The notes under the pieces: model-generated
Databases searched by the model: none
Seen by the model: the letters and a program-made list of their open reading frames with translations, nothing else
What the model was told of the DNA's origin: nothing
Part shown: positions 1 through 12,400 of the stretch, piece by piece
How the letters are laid out: every line of letters begins with the position of its first letter
Numbering within the stretch: position 1 is the stretch's first letter
Made by a program: the position numbers and the translations under genes
Assembly (NCBI GenBank): GCA_038093975.1
Contig: JBBPTG010000023.1
Coordinates: forward strand, 62,001-126,000
Length of the DNA: 64,000 nt
Direction: 5' to 3'
From: Chalciporus piperatus
Lineage: Eukaryota; Basidiomycota; Agaricomycetes; Boletales; Boletaceae

Positions 1-2544
1 CCACGTAGTATGCATCTCTGACTCGGGAGGCCATAGGATCAACAATGTTCCGTAGAGCGGAAAGGATGGCGCTTGCGGTCATCTGCAGGCTCCAAACTCC
101 GACGACTTTCACTCGTCGATTCATGTTGGCCTGTGAAACATGATATGCGAGAGCATCGTTAACCTGCGGCGACGAAAATCAATTATTTGTCGGTGAGTTC
201 CAGAAACATGAAGTCGACAAACCTTCCAAGAAATTTCATCCATCAAGCCAGCTAGAAATGCGGAATAGTGAGCTACATTCATAATGAAGAATTTCAAGTC
301 GCCTTACTCTCCCACATCTGAGAACAAAAGGTCAGTACGATAGACTGGCCTTCGCTGGCAATCAACACTCACTGTCCAAGCACCATCGAAGTCAGTGACA
401 TTTTTGACCACTCTACAGTGAATGGGAACAAGGGTATGATGTGCACTGGGGAATCGACTCGTCAGCGTGACCCACGAACATCGGGTGTGCGCATTTACTT
501 CATGAACGCGACAATAGGTCGGATGAGGGCATTATTAACGTATGATAGGTCTTGAGTAAAGAGCGGTACGGAAGCCTTGAGGTCCCTAAAGCGTAAGTCT
601 ATGTCGATCACCACCTTCGGTTTGTGTGGTTCATCCTCCCCCTTGTTGGAAGGAGGAGCGGTGAGAGGTGGCTTGGCGAGCTCTCTCTGACCAGGGATAC
701 GATCGAGGCTGAGTGATGCTGAAGCCGCCGAAATGGCATCAGTCAACTCTCCGAGGAGAGCATTGAACGGAAATTCGTCCTCGGGGTCACGAGGAAATTT
801 GATATCGAGAACTGCATCAACTTTTCCGGATGTGATCCAAGAAAGAGGTCCTTCTGATTCGGTTGTCGAGTTTTGCATGTGGTCGATGTTCACTCCATCG
901 ATGCGGATCCTGGTCTGGAGCAGAATCAAGCCGCCATATTAGAAGAGCGAAGTCGCCTACTCACCATTCTCGACCACTTTCCATCCTGAATATCTTTCTC
1001 TGTGGTTCGCCCAATACTCTGCGGCTTGTGAAGACTAAAGAGGCAGTTGTCGAATTGGCCTACTACATTCTCAGCTTGTAGGAAGTCATAGAATAGCCAC
1101 TGTTTCCGCATGGTGTGAATGTCCGCACGGAAGATGGAAGCTGTGTATGGCCGGAAATTGCCCGGTTGATAGACAGTAACAAGAACGTCTTCCAGCTGGA
1201 GTGAATGAAGCTCAAAATCGCTGGGACGAGCCGCATGTCGGAAGGAGGCAGGATCCAAGGGATTCTCAGGGTCCCAGAAAACGGACCGTCTGTCTGTAAT
1301 AGTGTATTGTTGAAGTGAAATTGATACCTTCGGATATTTGAGCTTACCTAGTACGCCACGGACACCTTTAACAACAGCATCTTCAACGAGCCCTTTCCCA
1401 TCTAGCCAGCGGTTCAAAGACAGCGTAACGTCGATCGAATCTATGTTCAGATCGAACATTGAATAATTAACGTCGTCATCGGCGTGACTCTCGGCGACTT
1501 CCTCGTCATCCTCCGCGTTGTAGTTATACGCCGGGTGACCGCTCACGTCATACCCAACAGCAGCCATGTGACCAAGGGGCTTCTTCTTGGGACGAGAGTT
1601 GGCAGACTCTGGACGCCGTGACACGTATACGTTCTTGAAGGAAATGCGAGAGTCCTTCCACTTGGGTACTATGGCTGACTCGAATATGACTGTGACCCCT
1701 GTTTCGCCGGTCAAGTAATTACTGATTGCTCTAGCAACGTACTCTGGGACGGAATGTATCAGTACGCGAATGATACACCAACTGAACGCGACTCACCCTG
1801 AAGTCTCAAGCTATTAGCAGTCGCAAAGACGACGGAAAAGAATGTCGTTCTATTGAACAGTGAGCTGGGAGGACTAGAAGTTATTTTCATCACTTACGTT
1901 CCAACCAAAATCCACAGCGTTTGACTCATTAGAAACCACGTGACGAACGCGGAAATGTCGTCGGCATTAAATCTTCGGAACGATCTGATGGTGAACCACT
2001 TGAAGCGTATACGAAGTCGCTGCCAGAAGCCATTTGCAACCTTGAGAAAATCATCTCTCGTGGGTCGGTGTAGATGGGAAAGTGAGAGGGCCAGCCGACG
2101 ATATAAACGAGGATAGTTGTCTAAATTCAAAGGTGGTAGATGAGAGTGAGGCTCGGCATGACCGTGTTTTTGGTCTGGTGCTTGGTGGTCACCAGGGGGT
2201 TTGTCTTGAGGTGGGGACTCAGGAGTCATTGAGGTGGGCCTTTGCTTCGCATCTGAATGACTGAAACGCGGAAAACTGGCGCGGCAGGAAAGAAGGTACG
2301 CTGTACGTATCGTAGCTGTGTTTCTTGGTGCGCGAGGATAGGTAGGACTGGCAAGTCGTGAATGTGGGGTGCTCGGTGCGGTGACAAATTCCTGGCTGAA
2401 AAAGCGGCGAATTGTGGTGTAACGGTCTACGTCTGAGCGGTGGATTCCGCGACTTGTGTGTCGTACGAGCGTGTTCTGGTAACGCGTTGAATGAATTCCA
2501 GCATTCTTGAGCACGGACAGCCTGAGCGAGCTTGACATTGACAT
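1..2544 (-). CDS. MDM31: Mdm31/Mdm32 family mitochondrial inner-membrane protein (3' end beyond window)
   Basis: Family role: Mdm31 and Mdm32 are mitochondrial inner-membrane proteins needed for mitochondrial shape, distribution and lipid balance. Exons on the minus strand are 1898-2544, 1797-1849, 1348-1743, 965-1293, 499-914, 373-445, 308-317, 223-251 and <1-163; every junction keeps phase. The basic, Ser/Arg-rich N-terminus looks like a mitochondrial presequence. A membrane segment follows (FLMSQTLWILVGTTTFFSVV, split by intron 1). Next comes the family hallmark IVPKWKDSRISFKNVYVSRR, and later IHCRVVKNVTDFDGAW. The last visible exon encodes the conserved VGVWSLQM stretch, so only the tail is missing. 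The start is the ATG at 2544; the open frame extends upstream only through a non-ATG codon. The 10-nt exon at 308-317 is unusual. Whether it is Mdm31 or Mdm32 is not settled; family membership is firm. Confidence 0.88.
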
Positions 2545-2965
2545 CGTCGCTCTAAAAAAACATTTCCGTGTCAATGTCGCACGAAAAAACACCGGTCATA
2601 TCCGTATTTGGTTATATGTTCCCACATATGTTGTCGATCATTCGTACTTCCTCCCCAACCATCAACCAATCAATGAAACGTCAGTCAACACTTCTCGAAC
2701 TGCCAGCCATTTGTTCCGAAGTAATTGAGGAATGAAATAGGTTATACTTAATCATTAGAAGCAACAGAGTGTGCATGTGATACATAGGGATGTCCAAGTA
2801 CTTAAAAGAAAAGCTAATGAACGTGAGGATTACGGTAATGATTCGGGAACTTGAGCAGAAAGGCAGCGATAATGCAGGTGGAGAATCACATTTGTATCGG
2901 GTATTGGGGAAGGATCATCTACAGCAACGTTTGGTATACATTTAAGGGCGCTGACAGGCGAGCAG
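2545..2965. other. Intergenic, MDM31 upstream region
   Basis: About 420 bases between the MDM31 start and the end of the decayed ELL copy. It presumably holds the MDM31 promoter. I see no convincing gene, RNA or repeat in it. Confidence 0.5.
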
Positions 2966-5040
2966 TCAGAAGCGCGACCCGCCAGCACCAGGGGTCGGCC
3001 CATTCATATAAAGGTCGGTTATGTGTTTGAGTTCTGCCGTGCGCGACTTGTGTTCCGCGGCCAACTTCTCTATGTCGTCGGGATCCATGATATCCGCTTC
3101 TGCCTCGGTGTTACCATTGAGGGCAGCATTGATCTTATGTTTCTGATAGATCACTTTGCTGACAGTGGCTATATAGTCGGGATATTTATCTTCGTAGGGG
3201 GTGCGTAGAGCATCGGGGACGGTGGGGTATGAAGCAAGGGGTCGGTGAGGGTCGGTGACGAGGCTGATGGTCTATTGATTGACCCGAGTTGGACTGATCG
3301 GCTACTGGAGCGATCGATGTATTCCCCGGAGGCGGATGGTGGCGGGCTTGGTCTCTAGACGAGATGTAGTTCCGAGACATAGATGGCTTTGGCTTAGTTG
3401 ATCGTGGCATCGTTGATCGTTGGTACTAGGCAGGGAGAGATGAGCGGGGTGGATGGTTGAGGGATTATAGAGGGTGACAATTCTTCCCCATTTTAAGGCG
3501 AGAGTGAGTCGTCGGAGTTCGCACATCAGTTTCCTGGCATCCTGTGTCCCTTATCTCAGATAAAGACAAAGCGATAATATCATTGTTGCCGAGTTTGCGG
3601 CGCTTTAGCACAGGACCTTGAATGGTTCAGTGGTGAAGCTTCCAGGTCTTCTACGACCGCCTTCCGCGTGATAGCAACGCCAGAAGAAGAAAATGCACGG
3701 GGTGGAGGTAGCGGCGCGTGCGTGAAGGGTCACAGGAGAAGACAAGATGGCTCTTCCCCCATCCGAAGGCGAGCGCGAGGGCATGTGCACCGTTTCCTGA
3801 GCAATCCCGTGTCAATTGTCGCGGATACAGACGAAGTGGCGGAAGTACTATTGTCGATCCCGCCACGTTTTGGCATACGTGCCTGCCGGTTCTCCTTTGG
3901 ACCTTGTGTGGCCACGTTCCACGTAGTGGCAACGCCCGCGGGGACTTGTCTTTTGGCACGCTGCCATTCCTTCTCCCGAGTCCCTTTCCTTCTCCCTCTC
4001 CCTCTAGCCCCTCTCTGTGGTTTATTTTTTGTCTCTCGCCTTTCGTTTCTCCATCTCCACCCTCTTCCTCCCGTGTTCGAATTTCGTCCGTTGGGTCTCT
4101 TGTCCCTTCTCCCCCTCAATGTTCGCGTTTCCACTCTCGTATGCCTTCATCCTCTGTATTCTTGTTTGATCCGTTTCCGAGCCATAATCGGAATCGTCTT
4201 CATGGCATGACTACCAAGCCGAGTCGCCGGTTTCTACGCACCGTCAGACGGCTGACGAGAGTTCTTCGTTTGGTACTACTCCAACCCAGGTAGTCATCGT
4301 CGCGCTGTGGTTTCCGCAGTTACCAGTACCACCTGTATCAGAAGGTAGCCATTGCTCTGCCTCGGGAGTCGGCACGCTTGGTTGCATGAAATAAGGCGGG
4401 CCCCGGAAACAGTTGCAGACCATTTCGCTTTAGCTTGAATGCCAGAGGAATATCTGCCTGGGAAGGATGGTTACTGGGCCACTGGCAGTTTGATGGTATG
4501 TTAGCGTACATACGTTACAGTTATCTCCCATGCAGGATCCGTTCTGGGCGTCTGGACAATACTGAACGCGAGGAGAGCTGGACGAGCCCGTTGCGGCTCC
4601 TTCAACCCTCGGCCCACTTCCTCTGCGACATTCTCGCCGAGCTCAAAGTTTTTTTTCCATCAAGGTTGGCATATACTGGAGAGGCGCCACCGTGACAGCG
4701 GGGGCGGCTCTAGTGCGGATGACTGAGATACACTGGCAGGTGAATGATGCCCACTGGTTTATCACGGCAGTCGACGGACATATTTTATGAGTGGCTTGGG
4801 AATGTCACGAGCGATTTGGGTGTCTCGTTAGTCGTTGGACATACTGACAAACGATCATTGCCCACTTGGGTCTGATTCGATGGGTACACCATCCAGAATC
4901 GACATGGTGTGCTGTCAAAGTGACGATAGAATGAAGTCTCTGGCCCCGAAGGACGACGGCGAGACACTTGTGATATCATGAGATTGGGAAGCATGGTTAG
5001 TCTTACATAAAGTATTGATCAAGACTCAAGAGTCAGCGCT
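2966..5040 (-). pseudogene. Decayed tandem copy of the ELL-like gene
   Basis: This is a degenerate, collinear copy of the neighbouring gene at 5288-7836, in the same orientation. The last 62 codons (2966-3154) match the parent C-terminus closely, including NGNTEAEADIMDPDDIEKLA against the parental NGDTEAEADVMEPEDIEKLA. Upstream the match continues but the frame breaks near 3205-3240, where the copy of the parental SYPTDPDAL segment lies in a different frame from the preceding serine-rich part. Further matching blocks lie at 3695-3725, 4045-4100, 4165-4205 and 4285-4365. The block at 4797-4905 corresponds to the parental first exon around 7690-7820. The middle is shortened and full of stops. 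It is probably non-functional; transcription cannot be judged from sequence. Confidence 0.8.
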
Positions 5041-5180
5041 TCAGCGCACCCTCAGCCATCTTCCACATCTGGCGTCAGTCAAACTTAAGCCTAGGGCAAT
5101 CAACGAATTAAACAAGGTCTAACCGTTACTACCAGGAAAATTGATGTACATTCCGTTCGTGCTTATGATGTAATGTGGAA

Positions 5181-5195
5181 GGGGGGGGGGGGGGG
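5181..5195. repeat. Homopolymer G tract (15 G)
   Basis: A run of 15 G lies between the decayed and the intact ELL copies, near the duplication junction. It is a simple repeat and prone to length error in sequencing. Confidence 0.9.
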
Positions 5196-5287
5196 TAAAC
5201 AATAAAGGCAGAGATCCATAAAAACAACCCTTGTAACGCGCATGCATAGTGGTATCCCATGTCAAAAATCCGAGCGTCGGCGCGAAA

Positions 5288-7836
5288 TCAATCAGAAGAC
5301 CCGCCAGCACCAGGGGGCGGCCCATTCATATAAAGGTCGGTTATATAAAGGAGTTCTTCCTTGCGCGACTTGTGGTCCGCGGCCAACTTCTCTATGTCCT
5401 CGGGCTCCATCACATCCGCTTCGGCCTCGGTGTCGCCATTGAGGACAGCCTCGATCTTACGCTTCTGAGCGACCACTTGGCTGAAAGCGGCTACATAGCC
5501 GGTATATTGATCTTCATAGAGGGCTCGTAGAGCATCGGGGTCGGTGGGGTATGATGCGCGGGGACGATGACGAGTCTGAGATGGTTTCTCCATGGATTGA
5601 TCCGAGACGGACCGATCCGAGACAGGAGGAGGGGATGGGTTTCGTTTGCGAGGTTGAGGAATCTCGCCTTCATCCTCAGATGAGGTGTAGACAGGCGACT
5701 TCCGTCTGATCTTCGTCGGGCCATTGGATCTGGATCGCTCTGGCTTAGTAGTAGAGCCCTGGGTAGCGGCGGATGCCCGTGGTGGAGGAAGTGGCGAGGG
5801 TTCCTTCTTCATTTTAAGACGAGGAACAGGTGAGGGCTCCTGGACCGGTTTCTTGGGTAATCCTGGGTCCCGTACCTTGGATGTAGAAGACGAAGGGGTG
5901 GTAGAAGCAGTGTCATCAAGCTTGCGACGCTTCAGTATTGGTACCTTGGTTGGGTCCGGTGATGCATCCCCAGGATCTTGAGTAGCGGTCTTCCGTTTGA
6001 TGGCGGTGACTGAAGAGGCTTTCTCTTTCGCCAACCTCTCCCTATCCCTCTCCTTCTCCCTCAGACGTCGCTCTTGCTCCATTTCTTCTCGTTCCCTCTC
6101 CTTTCGCTTCTCCTCCCGCCTCTCCTCTCGCTCTTTCAATCTCGCTTTCTCCCGCTTCTCGACCTCCCGTTTCTCCATCTCCACTTTCTCCTTCTCGCGC
6201 TCCCACTCGATCCGTTGCCTCTCTAGCTCCTTCTCCTTTTCTCTATGTTCGCGTTCCCGCTCACGTATACGCTCATACTCCCTATCTCTTTCTCTATCCG
6301 AATCATCGTCCCTCTTCGTCGGTTTCGGAGGCATAGTGGGTATCGTTTTCCTAGCAATGCTTCCACCAGCAGGCGGAGGCGCAGTCACAGGTTTAGGGGG
6401 TAACGAGGCGGGAACAGATGGTCTTGGAGTCGACGATCTTTCCGCACTAGAAGTCGGCTGTGGTGACTTCTTGGCTTGATACCCCGACCCAGGTAATCTT
6501 CGTGGCGGAATAGATTTCGAAGAACTCCCTGTATCCGAAGGTGTCGATGCTCGTTCGGCCTCTGCGCGTTTGATCGCATTTACGCGAGAAACGGTGGCTT
6601 TGGTGCTCTCGTCCTTCATCTGTATCTCACCTTTGGAACGCGTGGTATCGGGTTTCGGTTTCGACTTGGTATCCCTGGACGAGATGGCAGGCCGTTTCCC
6701 TTCAGCCTGAGCACTGGAAGAAGATCTATTGCTGCTGCTTGCTGCCATGGGCGGTGGCGCTGCGACAGGCTGTGGGATGGTGGGTCCAGTGTTGCGGTAG
6801 CGTACGTGGTCCCACGCATGATCTGTTTCGGGTATCTTGAGAGCTTTGAACACGAGACGAGCTTGACGAGCCATGGCCGTACGTTCGGCCTCGGGAAGCT
6901 TGGGCCATTCGTATGGTCGGACCTCTGTCCATGTCTGAGGTTTGAGTGTCCATGGACGCGGAGATTTGTCGCCTTTCTTTGCTGGTCCTTGCTGTTCGGC
7001 GATCTTGAGTGTGATAGTCATCAGTGTCTCGGTTCTGCATATATACGTCATCAGGCTCACCTCGTCGAGAAGAGCAAGCAGGTCCTCTCGCGATTGAGCA
7101 CTGCAGTTTGCACCTGCAACCATCTTGACGGCATCGTCGGCAAGACGAGCCGATATAGCCAGACAATGCACCAAACGCCTTCGCACATCTGCACCGGCTT
7201 TCGTTGACGGTGGGTTTTGCGGAAGTGGCGAAACCTTGCGCGCAGCCATAGTGGACGATGACGGAACTTGCCGCTGAGTAGAAGCGACTGTCTTCTTGAC
7301 CACCGTACCAGATCCAGGCGTCTTCCGCTTTGCAAGCTTGGAACTGGAAGCTGGAACGATGGGCTGGTCGAGGTGAATGGCTTGTCGTTCCGTGTGCTGC
7401 TGCTTGGCCGCCATGGTCTGCTGCCTGACTTTCTGGGTGACTTTCTCCAGAAGCTGACGTTCGACTATGAATTTGCCAATTACATTGGCATATAGCTTGA
7501 GTGGTGCCATTGGTTTTGCGGCGGAGGCGGCTCTGAGATACAGTTCGTGTGGCGAGCCCTCTTTCTGGGGCCGCATGGGGAAGAACGTCTCTCCGATGTA
7601 TATGCCCTATACCGAGCAGCATATAGCATGAACGACAGAGAAGGAGCTCAGACAACACTCACTGGATTATCACCAAAGTCGACCGACATTTGTGGGTTAT
7701 TTGGGAATGGCTCGAGTGCTTCAAGTGTCTCGGCAGACATACGAACGATCATTGCACGCTTGGGCTTTGATTGGACCGCGTTCCCTAGGTTCGACTGAAC
7801 CTGGAGAGAGAGGGGTGCGCCATCCGGAAGGGGCAT
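5288..7836 (-). CDS. Probable RNA polymerase II elongation factor, ELL-like
   Basis: Exons on the minus strand are 7663-7836 and 5288-7606, giving 830 residues. A further intron at 7004-7060 (57 nt, in frame, ending AAG) would shorten it by 19 residues. The N-terminus (about residues 1-130, with KRAMIVRMSAETLEAL and NPGIYIGETFFPMRP) resembles the ELL N-terminal domain. The middle is a long low-complexity region rich in Ser, Pro and Lys, with a highly charged E/R/K helix at about residues 480-580. The C-terminus (YPTDPDALRALYEDQYTGYV onward) resembles the occludin/ELL homology domain. By family it would promote Pol II elongation in the nucleus. The start at 7836 is the first ATG after an in-frame stop; an upstream coding exon cannot be excluded. 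The ELL name is inferred from domain order rather than a clean motif. Confidence 0.6.
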
Positions 7837-9473
7837 GTTGTGCAGCTGGGTCGTAGGGTCAATGACACCGGGGAGGTGTGTACTTGAGGTTTGCGAGTGC
7901 TGTCGAGAGAGACGCTAGAATACGACGACTTCTGTGTCTCTGTGCCAGCGAACGACCCTGTGCGGATGGACGAGCGTGTCCTCTTGAGAAGAGTGCTGAT
8001 CGTGGTCTGTGTAGGAGAGAAGGAGATCGCGACAGCATTTCTTACTCGAATACCACTTTTGGAAAACAAATCCATCCACAAAGCAATCGCCACAAGACAA
8101 ACTGGAACAATAGCACTGGATTGTTTCAGGCGAACAAGACAGGGAGAACTGAAAAATGCAATTGTTGCCTGGAATCTACAGGAGCGAGCGAGCGTACATA
8201 CACCGTGGAACATGTCCGAATGGTCTCCACCCGACACGACGTACCATTCAACACACAAGCACTCATTAGTAGACTTTCCACACCAGAGAGAAGTTGCAGC
8301 ATGTGTATATTCCTGAGCTACATACAAACTACACACCATCGGTGGTCCCTGCAAAAAAAAATCATCACAGGATGAATGTTTTTCCAAAAATTGCTGAAAG
8401 CCGAAGCTAACAGACGAGTTCGGATGTGTAATTTGCAATCAGCAAAAGACTGTGCCTCGGTAAAGACCTCACTGGCGACAGTACATGCCCGAGCACAAGA
8501 GATAGGGATCACAAATCACAACCACTCGCCTTTATACCCTACAACTCAACGCACGGACCATTGTCCCAAATTAGGACATAGTGCCTGATACATCGTCTTT
8601 GATGACATCAAGGCACATACTCCTCGTGAATAGTCCTCACTGAGTCGATCTTACGATTAATATCCAGCGCGGGGAGATACTACTATGGCTACCACCGGCA
8701 TCACATTACCCGACTCAGCTCGTCCTAACCTGGTTTCCCGCCTGCGCCAGATGGGGTGTTGTGCGGTGGAATACCCAGAACATCGCAATCTGGATACCGA
8801 GCGCCTCGGCGACTCATTAAATTCATCGCTCACCAAGACAAAAAGGGTCTAGAAACAGAGGTTTGAAATATTTGCGCTGTTTGGAGGAGATGGGTCGGTC
8901 TTGCTGATGATTGCACGGCTAACTACTGTACCGTATCTGCGTTGGAAATGGCCTCGTTGCGCAATCGTTCCGGAATGTTCAGCCTGAACCCATTCGTCTG
9001 GCCACTGCGGATGGTCATTGTATAGGGCCGCATCGATCGAGTTGAGAATACTGTCGACATGAAGAGTCTCGAGAAGAGGGGAAGGCTTTCATGTCTTGGG
9101 CGCCATGTTATGTAGTCGGCGTGTGATGTTATCTCCTAAAATGAAAACGAAAAATATTTGAATTCGTTTGTTTTGCTCGATACTTGGCCTCGAAACGAGC
9201 GACAACGTTGCGTTCCTCTCACTCAGTGTCACTGTCCCTTCGTTCTTCACGCCGACATTCATCACCATCGAGCTCGTCGTCCCAAACGTCCTCGAGCTAT
9301 TTGGCACGACGCGGTCGTGCATCTTCGAGACGATCGGGCCCCAACATACCCAGCACCAACGACCCCACACTCATTCCATCTTCCCTTTTCTCCTAAGTTT
9401 GCACGACCCACCATCGATACTCTCTTGACGATACGCTGGTCGAATCATCATTTCCTGAACGCGATTTATAGAC
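7837..9473. other. Intergenic, divergent promoter region
   Basis: This 1.6 kb lies between the divergent ELL-like and RhoGAP genes and probably holds both promoters and 5' UTRs. An ATG-initiated open frame of 55 codons at 8685-8852 (+) and several 60-160 codon frames are present. None shows a recognisable domain or a coherent splice structure, so I do not call a gene. Confidence 0.5.
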
Positions 9474-12400
9474 ATGACGGAGCAGGCTGGCGCGGGGGGT
9501 CCACTCTTACCCATCGAGAACAGGTTATGTCCTGGCTGCAAGCAATCAGCTGTAAACGAAAGCGGTGGTTTAGTAGTGGCGTTCGGGTGAGTCTCTCCCC
9601 ATAGAAAGACCCCGCGGTCTATCCTCCGTGCTTCCTTGCTTCCTCCTCCGCCGTGCTTCGAATTAACGCATTACCCAATCCAGCCAATCCTTCTTTCACG
9701 TCGACTGCTTCAAATGTGCCAAGTGTAACAACCAAGTCACAGCGGATACCAACTTGCTGTTGCTATCAGATGGGTCTCCCATCTGCGCGGAGTGCAGTTA
9801 CAACTGTAACGTTTGCCATCAACCAATTCTCGACGAAGCAATCATGACAGGAGACGACTCGTATCACGCACACTGCTTCAAATGCAAAGTCTGTCGAAAT
9901 CGAATAGACGAGTTGGTCTTCGCTAAGACGAGTCATGGCATCTACTGCATGACCTGTCACAACGAGCGTATGGCCAAAATTAGACGCCACGCGCAACGGA
10001 AGAGGGAAAGGGAAAGGGCTATTGCCGGTAGCACCTCGTCATCGACCCGCGATCGGGAAACCAGAGAAACGTCAGGAGAGAATATCGTGAGTCAATTCCT
10101 GATGAACACGAATCAGGCCAAGGCGGTTGACTTGTCCACAAGGCTCCGGACCGGCCTCAAGCCCTCTCTCCACCTGGGTCAGTCCGGTCTAAGGCGTCTG
10201 TTTCTGGATTCCGTGATACCCCTTCAATGCGCAGCCTCAATACAAGTATGCGCCAGGCGTCATCGACATCCACTCGAAATCCCAGATCTGCTTCTCCCAA
10301 CGTGGCGGTGGATGGTCAAAGAGATACCCCGCGACAGTCGGAGTCGTCTCAGTCGTCCGGTCAATCACAAGCATTCCAAATGACAGTTGCTCCCCCAGAT
10401 ACCAGTCATCATAATATTGACCGCTCCACGCCTCTGAACGGTAATGCTGGTCCAACACCAGTGAATGGACATCATCACGGAGATTCTCCGATTACGCAAT
10501 CTGCGTCAACAGAAGCTAGCGGAGGGTCTCACTTGACTCCCGACTCTGCGGCAGGCGGCATAGGACTGCAACGACGGAAAAGTTACGACGACGGCACGCG
10601 GCCCCTGAATGTTCTTTTCGGTAAGAAGGGCGCAGATCAGGACAGGAAGGACGGCGTTGATACGCCAGCGGGTGGCGGTCTCAGCGTTCCTGGTCACCCG
10701 TCGCGATCTGACAAACGGCGGTCGATCAATCAAGCTTATACCCTCGATTATAAGAACCCTCCCCCATCTTCCTTCCACTCTGCGCCCTCCGAGATGGTCC
10801 GTTCACAAACGTTGCCTGTGCGCACTGATTCCCCTGTCCCACCTTCGCCTTCAAAGAATACCTTCGACCTTCCTCGACGTGGCTCAAATTCCAGCTTGCT
10901 ACGCGATAACTCTTCTGGGTCCACGATTTATCACTCACCCTCCACTTCGCCAGCTCCACCAGAGACTGGTCGTGCAACACCGGATCATTCTACACGCACG
11001 CGTTCAGCATCTCATGATGCCCATTCTGCAGCTCCCCAATCCGCCCCGCTTTCAAATCGTTCCGCAACCCCGTTGCGCCTTACCCCTCGTCCCATTGTTA
11101 CCCTTGAACGTCCACCACAGCGCTCAGATAGTCTCGGTAGTATCGCCAGCGTCGCTGAGGGACATGTCACACATAATGTGGATGGTCGCCTCTCTCCTGT
11201 TGGTCCTGGTTTCAGACAGCCTCTTCGCGTAGACAATTCGAGATCGGATAGGTCATCTCCATTGGGATGGAATGGTGATCGTTCAGGAACGATGACACCT
11301 ACCTCCCCTTCGCACCGAATAGATGTTCCACATGGCGTGGAGAGCGGTACGGATACCGAGGCCGAGAGTTCAAATGGAAGAAAGTCTGACGAGGATGTTG
11401 TTTCTCCTACTTCTCCCGTTCCTCGTCCACCGCCAAAAGAAACGAGACTGCAGGCTCTCGCTGAAGGTCTCAGACTGGACATCGACCCCGACGTCACTGT
11501 CATCTCCCATCTGGATGGCTCTGCTGAGTCATCACCCGTCGAACGCACCTCCATTTCGACTTTCATCGCCCCGGCGTTACCACCGATACGTTTCTCTATG
11601 TCAGGTGCCGATTTCTCAGATTTCCTCAAGTCAGTTGGGGGTATACCGTCGCTCAAGTCGTTGGATGAGATTGCTCAGGCGGAGGAACCTGAGCAAAAGT
11701 CTCCGAGATCTGTCAACACGCTTCTTCCTCAGACATATATCGAGAAGCCAGCAAGCGATACCAGCGAACCATCGGATCCCGGGGACGTCAACCCCTCCAA
11801 CGACTCGACGTCAGCAGCCCAAGACTCGGAAGCTAGCGATACAGTGTCGTATATGATGCAGCCGTTCTCCTCGAGGGGGCGGGCCTCCTCCGAATCGCAG
11901 TCACCTTACGGCCAGAATGCATCGAAGCGAGAACGGTTCGATTCCAATGCCTCTCTGAATATTGTTCCCTCCACTTCCCGCGTCACTGTCAACTCCGCAC
12001 CGCCCGTTACCAGTGATACGAACGAGCTGGTCGTTCGCCGTTTGCAAGAAGTGCTCGCCGACGCCACTGGCCGAGGTTCGCAACAGCTCAAGTTCGATAA
12101 AGAATTCGTCGAAGCCATTTTGACGTCATTGGAGCACAGAAGCATGGAGTTCGGGGAACTCAAAGAAAAGTATCTCGGAACGAAGGTAAGATAATCTTCT
12201 TTGTTCATTCATTTCGTAAATAAAGTTTTAATCATTTTTGACAGCGAGTCAGCGAGCAGTACATCACCGGTCTTACCGTGGCACAACAGGAATATGACCG
12301 AGAGTTGGTGGCACGTCGGAATGCCGAGGCAGAGGTTATCAGACTGCGAGTACTGCTTTCGGGCCAAGCTGCCAAGCTCACTGCCTTGAGTGGTGAAACC

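Noticed and set aside
1861..1897. 33-nt first intron in MDM31 ending CCCAG
   Set aside because: A 48-nt alternative ending AATAG gives the conserved GTTTFFSVV and a normal length, so it was preferred.
2545..2592. Upstream extension of the MDM31 frame
   Set aside because: It begins with GTG rather than ATG and lacks presequence logic. The ATG at 2544 fits better. The same reasoning moved the VPS53 and BTB starts to 30961 and 16893.
5997..6479. 160-codon plus-strand frame of alternating Ser/Leu/Arg
   Set aside because: It is the antisense of the E/R/K-rich helix of the ELL-like gene; the repetitive composition is a by-product.
8685..8852. 55-codon ATG frame in the ELL/RhoGAP intergenic region
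   Set aside because: Short, no recognised motif and no supporting splice or conservation evidence; left as intergenic.
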